Below are positions 47,212 through 55,988 of a DNA stretch of 64,000 nucleotides, in pieces. Where the stretch lies: NCBI RefSeq assembly GCF_900187425.1, contig NZ_FYDJ01000002.1, forward strand, positions 124,001 through 188,000. Reading direction: 5' to 3'. The position numbers and the translations under genes are program-made. The notes under the pieces are model-generated. The model was given only the letters and a program-made list of their open reading frames with translations, made no database searches and was not told where the DNA came from. Position 1 is the first letter of the stretch. Every line of letters starts with the position of its first letter. The stretch is from Pseudomonas sp. Irchel s3h14 (GTDB taxonomy: Bacteria; Pseudomonadota; Gammaproteobacteria; Pseudomonadales; Pseudomonadaceae).

Positions 47212-50200
47212 ATGTCACTACATAGATATTCTTCAAGAAAAAATCCCGCGGGTAGTCTGGCGCTTCAACTACCAGGCTGGCTTATCCAGAGCCACGGAGC
47301 TCTCTTGAACGATTCGACTTTACTCAACAAAGTCCCCGCACCTATCCCGCCCCCCCTATCTGCTCATGCAAGCTTCATCCAGAGCAAGCTGCCTGGCTGG
47401 CTAGTCGAGGGATCACCTGAACAGCGCAAAACGTTTCGCGCCTGCCTGCTCAAAAGCAATGCAGCCAGGCAGGCGTTGGCCCCCGTCTTCGAAGATCTGA
47501 AAAACCCCTTGAACTTTGCCCGAACCTTGTTGAGCGAAAAGCTCACAGGACACCTGGGATCGCTGGACGCTGAAAAATCCACACTGCTACGCGAGTGGAA
47601 GAACTCCCACCTCTTGGGGCTGATCAAAACACACCATAAAACCACCGAACAATCGCTTGTAGACGCCGCTCTGCAGAACTTCGAACCTTCCGAAGCCGTG
47701 AGCGGTGGTTTTGAAGCGGGATCGGCCATCTATGTGTCCGGGTACGACGAAAAGAAAAAAAGCGCTGTCAGCCCAGAGCACTTCGCCAGGGTTTGTCGCG
47801 AGCTGGACATCGGCATGCAGTACCAGAGACACATCAGCGAAATACTGGAACCTTCTGCGACTGCGGGAACAACCGCCACTCGCTCGGCAAACCAGATAAA
47901 AGCCCTGATCAGGAACGACGACCAAAATACCTTTGAGGCGGCGATCCACGTCGCCCTGATGAAGAAGTCCATCAGCACAGATCTTTACGCGCTATTACTC
48001 GAATTGAGTCCCGTCGGCAGTCATAAGGACTTGATCTGTTCACACCTGACCCTGGACGGCATAGCCCTGCCAGGCATCCTGATGTTTCGGGACAAATGGC
48101 CTCAGATTAAACACGTTCTTTACATTCCCGATGATCCCGATGACGCGATCAAACGATATGACTCGTATGGCGATCTCCAAACAGCCCTGGCAATCAAACT
48201 GGAGGCGCTCTCTTACCGGAAGTTCTTCAATCGCTTCATTCCGTTTGAGCGCCAGGGAACGCCGCTGACCACAGGCACTTTGTGGTCAGGCGCAAACCGT
48301 CTTGGTAATCCGTCTTTTGCCAAACCCTTGGCGCGCGTGGATATTGCCGGTGACTTCTATGAAACGGTCTTCAAGCATCGCATTGCCCACCTGAAAGCTG
48401 ACGCACGTGTGCTGTCGGTCCCCACGGCAGATGCCAACACCGCCGGCAGCTTGAAAAAACGTCAGGAGCTCGAAGCAGCAGGAGAGTCGCTGTTATTTTT
48501 CGCCGCATCCTTCATACCGATCATCGGGGAAGTGATGCTGGCGGTAACAGCCTTGCAGTTACTCAACTCTGTCTATCATGGCGTTGCCGCCTGGAGTCGT
48601 GGCGATACCGATGAAGCACTGAATGATCTGCTGGATGTCGCAGACGCCGCTGCCCTGGGCATCATCACGGCCGGCGCAATCAAAACCACCGGGCTCGCCA
48701 CCAACTTGGTAAGAATCAGGTTGCGCAACAATAGCGAACGACTCTGGCACCCCGATCTGACGCCCTATCGTCAGGCACTTCAACTACCTGAGAACATCCA
48801 CCCCGACGCTCAAGGGCTTTATAACCACAACGCAAAAACCTATGTAGCACTGGAAGACCATTTCTATGAAGTAAAGGTCGACATCGCCAACCAGCAGTGG
48901 GAGTTGCAACACCCCTCTGACCCAAACGGGCATACCCCACAGATGTTGCACAACGGTGCCGCCGGATGGCGTCATCTGCACGAGAACCCAACATCTTGGG
49001 ATGAGTTGAAACTGATCAGGCGCCTTGGCACTGTCGCACGCAATATCCGACAAGAAGCCGTCGAGCCCATTCTGCTGGTCAGCGGATTAGACAGATTGGC
49101 TCTCATTGAACTTCATCTGAACACTGAACGCCCGCCCGCACTCTTGACCGATGTATTAAAGCGCTTTGATTTGAAGCGGGAAATAAAAGATTTCAAGATA
49201 GAGCGTAGCAAAGGCACTAAAACCAGCCCTTACTCACCGTTCATCTTGCTGCACCTGCTCACCACACTGAGCGGCTGGCCAACCACTCGACGCCTGACTG
49301 TCGTCGATGGGACTGAAACGCTTTTTACTTTTGGTGCCTCCGCCAATACAACACAGCCCGAACTTGGATTGACCTACGCTCAACTCAGAAATGGAGAACT
49401 AATAGACACCGTTGTCGAGAAGCTGAGAACGGATGAGCTCAATGAACTGTTCAACGGGCTGGCGCCGTCCACGGCCACTAACGCAGAGCGCCTGGCGCAG
49501 CGTCTCGAGACCCATCTTGCGGTAACAAAAGACCTGCTGTTCCCACAGATTTATGCGCTGACCGAACAACCGGAAACCGTAATACAGGAACACATTCGCA
49601 CGAAGAACCCAACGCTTCCAAAAAGCTATCTGCAGCAGTTAACGCTCAGCATCAGCCGACAGGAAGAACAACAAATCGTGCGGGAAAAACAGTTGCTGCC
49701 ACTCATGGAAAAGGAAGCAGCCGAGTACTCCAGAGAAATTGAAACAGTACGTATTTATGAGGGTCTTTATCTTGATTCCGCTCGCCCTCTTAACACTGAC
49801 CAACTCATCCTCACTAGCCTTGAGCAATTGCCCAACTGGGCCGACTCAGTGCGTATCGAAATGCGCGATAGAACCCTCAACGGCACATTGCTGAGCAGCG
49901 TCGGCAGTGACACGGCCGTTCATCGCAGAGTTCTGGTTCGAGAAGGCGCGCAGTACAGGGCTTACGATGCTGTGGGAAATCTGCTTAATGGACTGGCCGA
50001 CCTCTACAACTCGATCAAAGCGGTCCTACCCGAAACTGAACGCCTTGCCTTGGGCAGAGATGACAACCGGTGGTCTGACCGTGTGAAGAGCGCGCTCAAC
50101 AACGTCATAGAGCGTCTGCACAAACAACCTCTGGCTATTCGGGAAGGTACTGCGTCATGGGCTACCGAGCCCGTAAACCCGGGCTTCCCCCTTGACACCC

Positions 50201-51279
50201 ATTTTGCCCGACAAGAAACACCGACGAACCTGTCGCTACGCGCAGACGGAGTCTATGAACAGCCCCCCCTACAAGGTGGCATGTACAAATACTACGTGCT
50301 GGAAAACCGCCTGTACTATCAGGTGCAGTACGCCAAACCGGGTTGGCAAGTCATTGATGCGCGCAGCCCCTATCGAGCGTACAAGCCCTACGCACGACAA
50401 AAGGTTGGGGGCGGCTGGGAGATCGATTCCGATATGGGATTACCGGGCGGCACACCGGGCGTTGCCTCGTCAAGACACCTCGATATCCCGGAGGAGACAA
50501 GCGGCAGCTATCACAGCGCCACCGAATACATCATGCCTGTGCCATTCACTGCCGCCGAACGCGACCGCATGTCCAGCATCAGTTCCTTTCAACAGGCCCC
50601 CAACACTCTCGGTGGCTATGATCGCGCCAACAACGGCCGCTACCCTATCAGGGATCTGCAAGGGCAGCCGTTGCGTATCAAAAAAATTCAGCAACAGGCC
50701 AAATCTGCTTATGGCGCCACCCGCTATGGGGCCGCAGCAGTCAAACCTTACATTCAATGGGAAAGCTTCGAAGGTGCTGCCAACCTGTACGAAGAAAAAT
50801 TGGCGCTACGCAAATTCACCGCAGCCGACTGCAAGGCGCCCGAAGAAAGAACCTTGATCGGGCAAGACATGGTGAGCAGCAAAAAGCCGCTGGCTAAAGG
50901 GGAGATTCTTGGCGTCTATGGCGGAGGATTGATTCCCGGTTATGTCGGTGTTGCCAGAAAGGACCCGTTCCTCATCGACGTACTGCCTAGAAAGCTGTTC
51001 ACCCACACCAAGCGCCATAACGTTCTGTTGTCGGGAGACAACGTACTGTCCCGAATGAATACCATCTTTGAGTACAAGCAGGGCAAACCGACACGACAGG
51101 CAGCAGCAGGTTACAACGTCGAAGCCGTGCCGTTTGACGTGGAGGTTCAAGCCCAAGGCGGGCGCAAGGAAAACTACCTGCTGTATGCGTTCTTTGCCAT
51201 CGACGACATTCCCGTCGACAACGAACTGCGCTGGAACTATGGCTACACCGAGCCAGCGATCAGAGCCCTGTTCCGCTGA
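47212..51279 (+). CDS. DUF6543 toxin with putative C-terminal SET methyltransferase domain
   Basis: The 1355-residue protein has no Sec signal. Its backbone parallels the NEL toxin at 1-4626: hydrophobic segment SFIPIIGEVMLAV near 434 followed by WSRGDTDEA, and a YEGLY...LPNWADSVRIEMRD module near 849. There are no leucine-rich repeats. The last 135 residues resemble a SET domain: LAKGEILGVYGGG (1227-1239), NVLSRMN (1277-1283), GYNVEAVPF (1300-1308) and FFAIDDIPVDNELRWNYGY (1327-1345), whose Tyr1343 fits the catalytic Tyr. SET enzymes methylate protein lysines with S-adenosylmethionine, suggesting a host-directed effector; this is inferred. Base composition is visibly less GC-rich than the neighbours. 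Confidence 0.85.
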   Translation: MSLHRYSSRKNPAGSLALQLPGWLIQSHGALLNDSTLLNKVPAPIPPPLSAHASFIQSKLPGWLVEGSPEQRKTFRACLLKSNAARQALAPVFEDLKNPLNFARTLLSEKLTGHLGSLDAEKSTLLREWKNSHLLGLIKTHHKTTEQSLVDAALQNFEPSEAVSGGFEAGSAIYVSGYDEKKKSAVSPEHFARVCRELDIGMQYQRHISEILEPSATAGTTATRSANQIKALIRNDDQNTFEAAIHVALMKKSISTDLYALLLELSPVGSHKDLICSHLTLDGIALPGILMFRDKWPQIKHVLYIPDDPDDAIKRYDSYGDLQTALAIKLEALSYRKFFNRFIPFERQGTPLTTGTLWSGANRLGNPSFAKPLARVDIAGDFYETVFKHRIAHLKADARVLSVPTADANTAGSLKKRQELEAAGESLLFFAASFIPIIGEVMLAVTALQLLNSVYHGVAAWSRGDTDEALNDLLDVADAAALGIITAGAIKTTGLATNLVRIRLRNNSERLWHPDLTPYRQALQLPENIHPDAQGLYNHNAKTYVALEDHFYEVKVDIANQQWELQHPSDPNGHTPQMLHNGAAGWRHLHENPTSWDELKLIRRLGTVARNIRQEAVEPILLVSGLDRLALIELHLNTERPPALLTDVLKRFDLKREIKDFKIERSKGTKTSPYSPFILLHLLTTLSGWPTTRRLTVVDGTETLFTFGASANTTQPELGLTYAQLRNGELIDTVVEKLRTDELNELFNGLAPSTATNAERLAQRLETHLAVTKDLLFPQIYALTEQPETVIQEHIRTKNPTLPKSYLQQLTLSISRQEEQQIVREKQLLPLMEKEAAEYSREIETVRIYEGLYLDSARPLNTDQLILTSLEQLPNWADSVRIEMRDRTLNGTLLSSVGSDTAVHRRVLVREGAQYRAYDAVGNLLNGLADLYNSIKAVLPETERLALGRDDNRWSDRVKSALNNVIERLHKQPLAIREGTASWATEPVNPGFPLDTHFARQETPTNLSLRADGVYEQPPLQGGMYKYYVLENRLYYQVQYAKPGWQVIDARSPYRAYKPYARQKVGGGWEIDSDMGLPGGTPGVASSRHLDIPEETSGSYHSATEYIMPVPFTAAERDRMSSISSFQQAPNTLGGYDRANNGRYPIRDLQGQPLRIKKIQQQAKSAYGATRYGAAAVKPYIQWESFEGAANLYEEKLALRKFTAADCKAPEERTLIGQDMVSSKKPLAKGEILGVYGGGLIPGYVGVARKDPFLIDVLPRKLFTHTKRHNVLLSGDNVLSRMNTIFEYKQGKPTRQAAAGYNVEAVPFDVEVQAQGGRKENYLLYAFFAIDDIPVDNELRWNYGYTEPAIRALFR

Positions 51280-51309
51280 AACAGGTCATCAACCGCCGGC
51301 ACGCCAGTG

Positions 51310-52704
51310 TTACTCGTCGTCGAAGTTATAGCTGCCCGGCGCCAGGTTTTCGAAGCGAGTGTACTTACCGATGAACGCCAGTCGTGACGTACCGATCGGG
51401 CCGTTCCGCTGCTTGCCGATGATGATCTCGGCGATGCCTTTGTGTTCGGTTTCCGGGTGATACACCTCGTCCCGGTACACGAACATGATCACGTCGGCAT
51501 CCTGCTCGATCGCTCCGGATTCCCGAAGGTCGGAGTTGATCGGGCGTTTGTTCGGTCGCTGCTCCAGGGAGCGGTTGAGCTGGGACAACGCCACCACCGG
51601 GCAGTTGAATTCCTTGGCCAGGGCTTTCAAGGAACGGGAGATCTCGGAAATCTCGTTGGTCCGGTTGTCACCGCCAGAACCCGGGATCTGCATCAATTGC
51701 AGGTAGTCGATCATGATCAGGGCGACATCGCCGTGCTCACGCACCAGCCGCCGGGTCCGTGCGCGCATTTCCGACGGGCTGATACCGGCCGTATCGTCAA
51801 TGAACAGCTTGCGATCGTTGAGCAAGTTGACCGCCGATGTCAGGCGCGGCCAATCGTCGTCTTCCAGGCGACCGGCACGAACCTTGGTCTGATCGATCCG
51901 GCCGAGGGACGACAACATACGCATGATCAGCGATTCGCCTGGCATCTCCAGCGAGTAGACCAATACGCATTTGTCGCTGCGCAGCACGGCGTTTTCCACC
52001 AGGTTCATCGCAAAGGTGGTTTTACCCATGGATGGACGGCCGGCGACGATGATCAAGTCAGACGGTTGCAGGCCGCTGGTCATACCGTCGAGATCGGTGT
52101 AACCGGTGGACAGGCCGGTAATGGCGTTGTCAGTGTTGAACAAGGTGTCGATGCGGTCGATGGCCTTGGTCAGCAGGTCATTCACGCTCACCGGGCCGCC
52201 GGTTTTTGGCCGGGCCTCGGCGATCTGAAAAATCTGCCGTTCGGCTTCGTCGAGAATCTCTTCAGCCGAGCGGCCTTCCGGGTTGAAGGCGCTGTCAGCA
52301 ATTTCGGAGGCAATGCCGATCAGTTGGCGCAAGGTCGCTCGTGCACGAACGATCTGTGCATAGGCCTTGATGTTGGCGACGGACGGCGTGTTTTTTGCCA
52401 GTTCGCCAAGGTATCCGAGGCCGCCGACTTGCGAAGTCTGACCTTCCTTGTCCAATTGCTCGGCAAGGGTCACGACGTCGATCGGCGAGTTCTGGTCCGC
52501 CAGTTTGGCGATCGCGCGGAAGATCAGGCGGTGGTCATGTCGATAGAAATCGCCGTCCGACACCTGATCAAGCACACGTTCCCAGGCGTTGTTGTCCAGC
52601 ATCAAACCACCGAGCACGGCCTGTTCGGCCTCGATGGAATGCGGCGGCACCTTCAGGGCAGCGGTTTGCAGATCGTATTGCTCGGGAGCGGAGATATCGT
52701 TCAT
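51310..52704 (-). CDS. dnaB: Replicative DNA helicase DnaB
   Basis: The ATG at 52704 gives 464 residues, close to E. coli DnaB (471). The N-terminal helical domain (PHSIEAEQAVLGGLMLDNNAWE) is followed by a RecA-like hexameric ATPase with Walker A (GRPSMGKTTFAMN) near 226, Walker B (VALIMIDYLQLM) near 335, and the arginine-finger region. It unwinds the lagging strand at replication forks. No intein is present. The gene follows rplI on the same strand, the usual Pseudomonas order. Confidence 0.97.
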   Translation of the reverse strand: MNDISAPEQYDLQTAALKVPPHSIEAEQAVLGGLMLDNNAWERVLDQVSDGDFYRHDHRLIFRAIAKLADQNSPIDVVTLAEQLDKEGQTSQVGGLGYLGELAKNTPSVANIKAYAQIVRARATLRQLIGIASEIADSAFNPEGRSAEEILDEAERQIFQIAEARPKTGGPVSVNDLLTKAIDRIDTLFNTDNAITGLSTGYTDLDGMTSGLQPSDLIIVAGRPSMGKTTFAMNLVENAVLRSDKCVLVYSLEMPGESLIMRMLSSLGRIDQTKVRAGRLEDDDWPRLTSAVNLLNDRKLFIDDTAGISPSEMRARTRRLVREHGDVALIMIDYLQLMQIPGSGGDNRTNEISEISRSLKALAKEFNCPVVALSQLNRSLEQRPNKRPINSDLRESGAIEQDADVIMFVYRDEVYHPETEHKGIAEIIIGKQRNGPIGTSRLAFIGKYTRFENLAPGSYNFDDE

Positions 52705-52752
52705 GGCCACTTGAATTAGTTTTGTGAAAATCAGGAACTGCAGAAAGACAAA

Positions 52753-52781
52753 GGGCACGACCTGTAAACAGGATCGTGCCC
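52753..52781 (-). terminator. Hairpin between rplI and dnaB (probable terminator)
   Basis: GGGCACGA...CCTG and CAGG...TCGTGCCC form a stem with a TAAA loop; on the minus strand it is followed by TTTGTCTTTC. It may end or attenuate the rpsF-rpsR-rplI transcript before dnaB. Confidence 0.75.
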
Positions 52782-52826
52782 GATGTTACCGGCAAGCACC
52801 CGAGGGTGCCAGCCGACAAGTGCTGC

Positions 52827-53273
52827 TTAAGCTGCTACCACGACAACGCGTACGGTGGCTTCAACTTCGGCGTGCAGGTGCACGGCTACGTCGAATTCGC
52901 CTACGTTGCGGATAGTGCCGTTCGGCAGACGAACTTCGCTTTTTGCAACTTCAACGCCAGAGGCGGTCAGTGCATCAGCGATGTCGTGAGTACCGATCGA
53001 ACCGAACAGCTTGCCTTCGTCACCAGCGGTGGCAGTGATAGTCACTTCCAGCTCAGCCAGTTGGGCGGCGCGGCTTTCAGCCGAAGTTTTACGATCTGCT
53101 GCGGCTTTTTCCAGCTCAGCGCGACGCTCTTCGAACGCAGCCAGGTTGGCAGCGGTCGCAGCGGTAGCTTTGCCGTAAGGCAGCAGGTAGTTACGACCGT
53201 AACCAGCCTTAACGTTCACTTTGTCACCCAGGTTGCCCAGGTTGGTGACTTTTTCCAGAAGGATCAGTTGCAT
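52827..53273 (-). CDS. rplI: 50S ribosomal protein L9
   Basis: The 148-residue protein has the L9 signature at its N-terminus ([20 protein letters not shown] then [13 protein letters not shown]), the long connecting helix (about 42-75), and the C-terminal domain containing [17 protein letters not shown]. It binds 23S rRNA at the base of the L1 stalk. It lies in the conserved rpsF-rpsR-(membrane protein)-rplI operon. Confidence 0.98.
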   Translation of the reverse strand: MQLILLEKVTNLGNLGDKVNVKAGYGRNYLLPYGKATAATAANLAAFEERRAELEKAAADRKTSAESRAAQLAELEVTITATAGDEGKLFGSIGTHDIADALTASGVEVAKSEVRLPNGTIRNVGEFDVAVHLHAEVEATVRVVVVAA

Positions 53274-53292
53274 GTGAAAATCCTCTTAACTT

Positions 53293-54186
53293 TTAACCTT
53301 CACCGTTCGCGCTATCGACGTCTTTCGGCGTCGAACGACCGCGAAAATCAATCAGGCTGTCGACGATGGCCAAGACCACCAGCAACGGATAGATCAGCTG
53401 CATGAACAGCAACAGCGTGACGTACAACCCCACCAACCAGAACCTGGCCAGTCGCTTTTGCGCCACCAGCCCGTGAATCAGGGCCAGCCCGGCGAACACC
53501 AGCGGTACACTGCACAACGGCGTCAACATGGCCATCTGCGGACCGATGTTCGGCCCCAGAAGCATGCACGCCAGCAGCAACATCGCCGGCAAAAGCGGGA
53601 ATCGGATGGCGCGAAACTCGCGACCAAAACCACCCGGGTTGTACAACAACGCCTGCCAGTAACGCCCGACAAGCAGGCTCAGCACACTGACGATTTGCAA
53701 CAAGGCCGCAATCAGGCCGGTCAGGACCGGTGCGATCAGGGACGCAAAATGCGCTTGCTCGTCTACCGACAACTTCTGGTAGACATCACCGAGTAGCGAC
53801 GGCATGACTTTTATCAAAGCCTGCGCCAGCATCTCGATTTGGGGACCAAAAACCGTCCCCAGCACCACTGAAAACACCACTCCCATCGCTATGCTGACCA
53901 GCAGCACGCGGTTCCAGGATTCGCTTGCGCGTAAAACCAACGCAAGGCTCCAAGACCCCAGCAGCACCAGAAGTGCCCGTGGGTCATCGGAGTAAAGCCA
54001 CCAGATCAACGCCGGCAGCAGTCCCAGAGCAAGAACGCCCAGGGCGTCCTTCAATCCGCGCCGCAGGAGCACAAGGCAACCAGCGGCAGCACCCAACCAA
54101 TACAACAACGGCAGTATTGCGCATCCGGCCACTACGAGAGTGGCCTGCATACGGCCGCGCATGATGAACTCAGCTATGGCACGCAT
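53293..54186 (-). CDS. Conserved membrane protein between rpsR and rplI (DUF2232/YybS-like)
   Basis: The 297-residue protein has eight to nine hydrophobic segments, starting with RAIAEFIMRGRMQATLVVAG and ending with a basic tail. A gene for such a protein occupies the same place between rpsR and rplI in other pseudomonads. The family resembles YybS of firmicutes, whose role is not defined. It lies 36 bp after rpsR and 19 bp before rplI, so it is co-transcribed with ribosomal genes. Confidence 0.88.
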   Translation of the reverse strand: MRAIAEFIMRGRMQATLVVAGCAILPLLYWLGAAAGCLVLLRRGLKDALGVLALGLLPALIWWLYSDDPRALLVLLGSWSLALVLRASESWNRVLLVSIAMGVVFSVVLGTVFGPQIEMLAQALIKVMPSLLGDVYQKLSVDEQAHFASLIAPVLTGLIAALLQIVSVLSLLVGRYWQALLYNPGGFGREFRAIRFPLLPAMLLLACMLLGPNIGPQMAMLTPLCSVPLVFAGLALIHGLVAQKRLARFWLVGLYVTLLLFMQLIYPLLVVLAIVDSLIDFRGRSTPKDVDSANGEG

Positions 54187-54222
54187 GCTTTCAATCCTTT
54201 GCTACGTGTCGACTGCCCGGTC

Positions 54223-54453
54223 TCAGCGGCCGTGGCTGTCGGTGTAGGCCAGCAGGGCCAGGAAGCGGGCGCGCTTGATAGCGGTGGCCAGCTGACGCTG
54301 ATAACGTGCTTTGGTACCGGTGATGCGGCTTGGAACGATTTTGCCGGTCTCGGATACATAAGCTTTCAGAGTGTTGAGATCTTTGTAATCGATCTCTTTC
54401 ACGTCTTCAGCGGTGAAGCGGCAGAATTTACGACGACGGAAGAAACGTGCCAT
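54223..54453 (-). CDS. rpsR: 30S ribosomal protein S18
   Basis: The 76-residue basic protein has the S18 core: [20 protein letters not shown] at the start and [20 protein letters not shown] in the helix-turn region. It forms a heterodimer with S6 on the 30S platform. It lies 28 bp after rpsF. Confidence 0.98.
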
Positions 54454-54481
54454 TTGATAGGCTCCTTAAAAGGTCCGTGGA

Positions 54482-54904
54482 TTACTCGTCAGCGTTATCG
54501 CTGTTGTCGCTGTCATCACTATCAGCGCTTTCAGCGCCTTCGTGCTCAGGACGGTCGCGACGCTCACGGCGCTCACTGCGGTTTTCTTCAGCCTTGAGCA
54601 TCTCGGATTGGCCGGTAACGGCTTCTTCGCGACGGATGACCAGGTTACGGATCACTGCATCGTTGTAGCGGAAGTTATCTTCCAGCTCGGCCAGGGCCTT
54701 GCCAGTGCACTCAACGTTCAGCATCACGTAGTGAGCCTTGTGAACATTGTTGATTGCGTAGGCCAGTTGACGACGGCCCCAATCTTCCAGACGGTGGATT
54801 TTGCCGCCGTCTTCTTCGATCAGCTTGGTGTAACGCTCTACCATGCCGCCGACTTGCTCGCTTTGATCCGGGTGGACCAAAAAGATGATTTCGTAATGAC
54901 GCAT
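54482..54904 (-). CDS. rpsF: 30S ribosomal protein S6
   Basis: The 140-residue protein begins with the S6 fold ([20 protein letters not shown]) and ends with a long acidic tail rich in Glu, Asp and Ser after residue 105, the substrate type for RimK glutamylation. AAGGAG lies just before the ATG. A leader hairpin and a near-consensus promoter lie upstream. Confidence 0.97.
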   Translation of the reverse strand: MRHYEIIFLVHPDQSEQVGGMVERYTKLIEEDGGKIHRLEDWGRRQLAYAINNVHKAHYVMLNVECTGKALAELEDNFRYNDAVIRNLVIRREEAVTGQSEMLKAEENRSERRERRDRPEHEGAESADSDDSDNSDNADE

Positions 54905-54925
54905 GAATGCTCCTTACGGGTTGTA

Positions 54926-54950
54926 GCCTGCCGCTCAAAAGCGGTCAGAC
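54926..54950 (-). promoter_or_regulatory. Leader hairpin upstream of rpsF (candidate S6:S18 autoregulatory element)
   Basis: On the minus strand GTCTG-A-CCGCT pairs with AGCGG-CAGGC around a TTTG loop, leaving one bulged A next to CCG, 22 bases before the rpsF start codon. S6:S18 leaders are known to present a CCG triplet at such a hairpin; this match is by eye only. Confidence 0.45.
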
Positions 54951-55022
54951 AAGGAGTGAATGACACTTATGGACTTGCTTGCGATAGACACATGCGTGCC
55001 TGCCGTCACAGCAAGGGGCGCA

Positions 55023-55051
55023 ATTGTAGAGAAGGGACAGAAGAGGTGCAA
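55023..55051 (-). promoter_or_regulatory. Sigma-70 promoter of the rpsF operon
   Basis: On the minus strand TTGCAC (55051-55046), a 17-base spacer and TACAAT (55028-55023) match the -35 and -10 consensus at five of six positions each where it matters. A GC-rich discriminator follows (TGCGCCCC), typical of growth-rate-controlled promoters. The transcript would have a leader of about 110 bases. Confidence 0.8.
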
Positions 55052-55113
55052 GGCAATTGGTGATTATTTGAACAGTTCGTTCACACACCAATTTTTGCTT
55101 CACCACAAACCAC

Positions 55114-55205
55114 TGTGGGAGCGGGCTTGCTCGCGAATGCGGTGTGTCAGGCAACATTTCTGTCGACTGACGCTCCCTCTTCGCGAGCAAGCCCGCTCCC
55201 ACATT
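55114..55205. repeat. REP family B inverted pair
   Basis: CTGTGGGAGCGGGCTTGCTC and its inverse bound the element, upstream of the rpsF promoter and just after the rlmB stop codon. Together with the promoter and leader it fills the 316-base gap 54905-55220. Confidence 0.92.
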
Positions 55206-55220
55206 TGGATCGCATGCAGC

Positions 55221-55988
55221 TTAGGACTTTTTGCCGGTCCCGGCAGCCTTGACACTGCGCTGGCGCTGAGCTTCGAACAGGCACACGCCGGTGGCGACGG
55301 ACACGTTGAGGCTGCTGACGCTACCGACCATCGGCAGGTGCACCAGGTAGTCGCAAAGATCGCGAGTCAGGCGGCGCATGCCGCTGCCTTCAGCGCCCAT
55401 GATCAAGATGGTCGGCCCGGTCATGTCCTGGTCATAAATATTGACCTCAGCCTCACCTGCCGTACCCACGACCCACAGCCCGCGCTGCTTGAGTTTTTCC
55501 AGGGTGCGCGCCAGGTTGGTCACGGCCACCAACGGAATCACTTCCGCCGCGCCGCAGGCAACTTTACGTACCGTTGGGGTCAGCGTGGCTGACTTGTCCT
55601 TCGGCACGATCACCGCCAGCGCACCGGCCGCATCAGCCGAACGCAGGCAAGCGCCGAGGTTGTGCGGGTCGGTCACGCCGTCGAGTACCAGCAACAGCGG
55701 TGCGCCTTCGGATCGATCGAGCAGTTCGTCGAGCATTGCCTCGCCCCAGACCTGGCTCGGACTCACGTCCGCCACCACGCCCTGGTGCACGCCGTCAACC
55801 CAGGCATCCAGCTCGCGACGCTCGGCGTTACCGACGGCGACACGATTTTCGGCTGCTAACGCGATCAGCGTCTGAACGCGCGGATCACTGCGGCCTTCGG
55901 CCAGCCAGATCTGCTTGACGCGTTTTGGGTGGTGACGCAGCAACGCTTCTACAGCGTGCACGCCGTAGATCTTTTCCAACTGACTCAT
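55221..55988 (-). CDS. rlmB: 23S rRNA (guanosine-2251-2'-O)-methyltransferase RlmB
   Basis: The 255-residue SPOUT enzyme has an N-terminal L30e-like substrate-binding domain (LEKIYGVHAVEALLRHHPKR) and the knotted methyltransferase domain with motif 1 (DPHNLGACLRSADAAGALAV), motif 2 (IMGAEGSGMRRL) and motif 3 (PMVGSVSSLNVSVATGVCLFE). It methylates G2251 in the P-loop of 23S rRNA. Its start overlaps the rnr stop by four bases, so the two are coupled. Confidence 0.96.
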   Translation of the reverse strand: MSQLEKIYGVHAVEALLRHHPKRVKQIWLAEGRSDPRVQTLIALAAENRVAVGNAERRELDAWVDGVHQGVVADVSPSQVWGEAMLDELLDRSEGAPLLLVLDGVTDPHNLGACLRSADAAGALAVIVPKDKSATLTPTVRKVACGAAEVIPLVAVTNLARTLEKLKQRGLWVVGTAGEAEVNIYDQDMTGPTILIMGAEGSGMRRLTRDLCDYLVHLPMVGSVSSLNVSVATGVCLFEAQRQRSVKAAGTGKKS

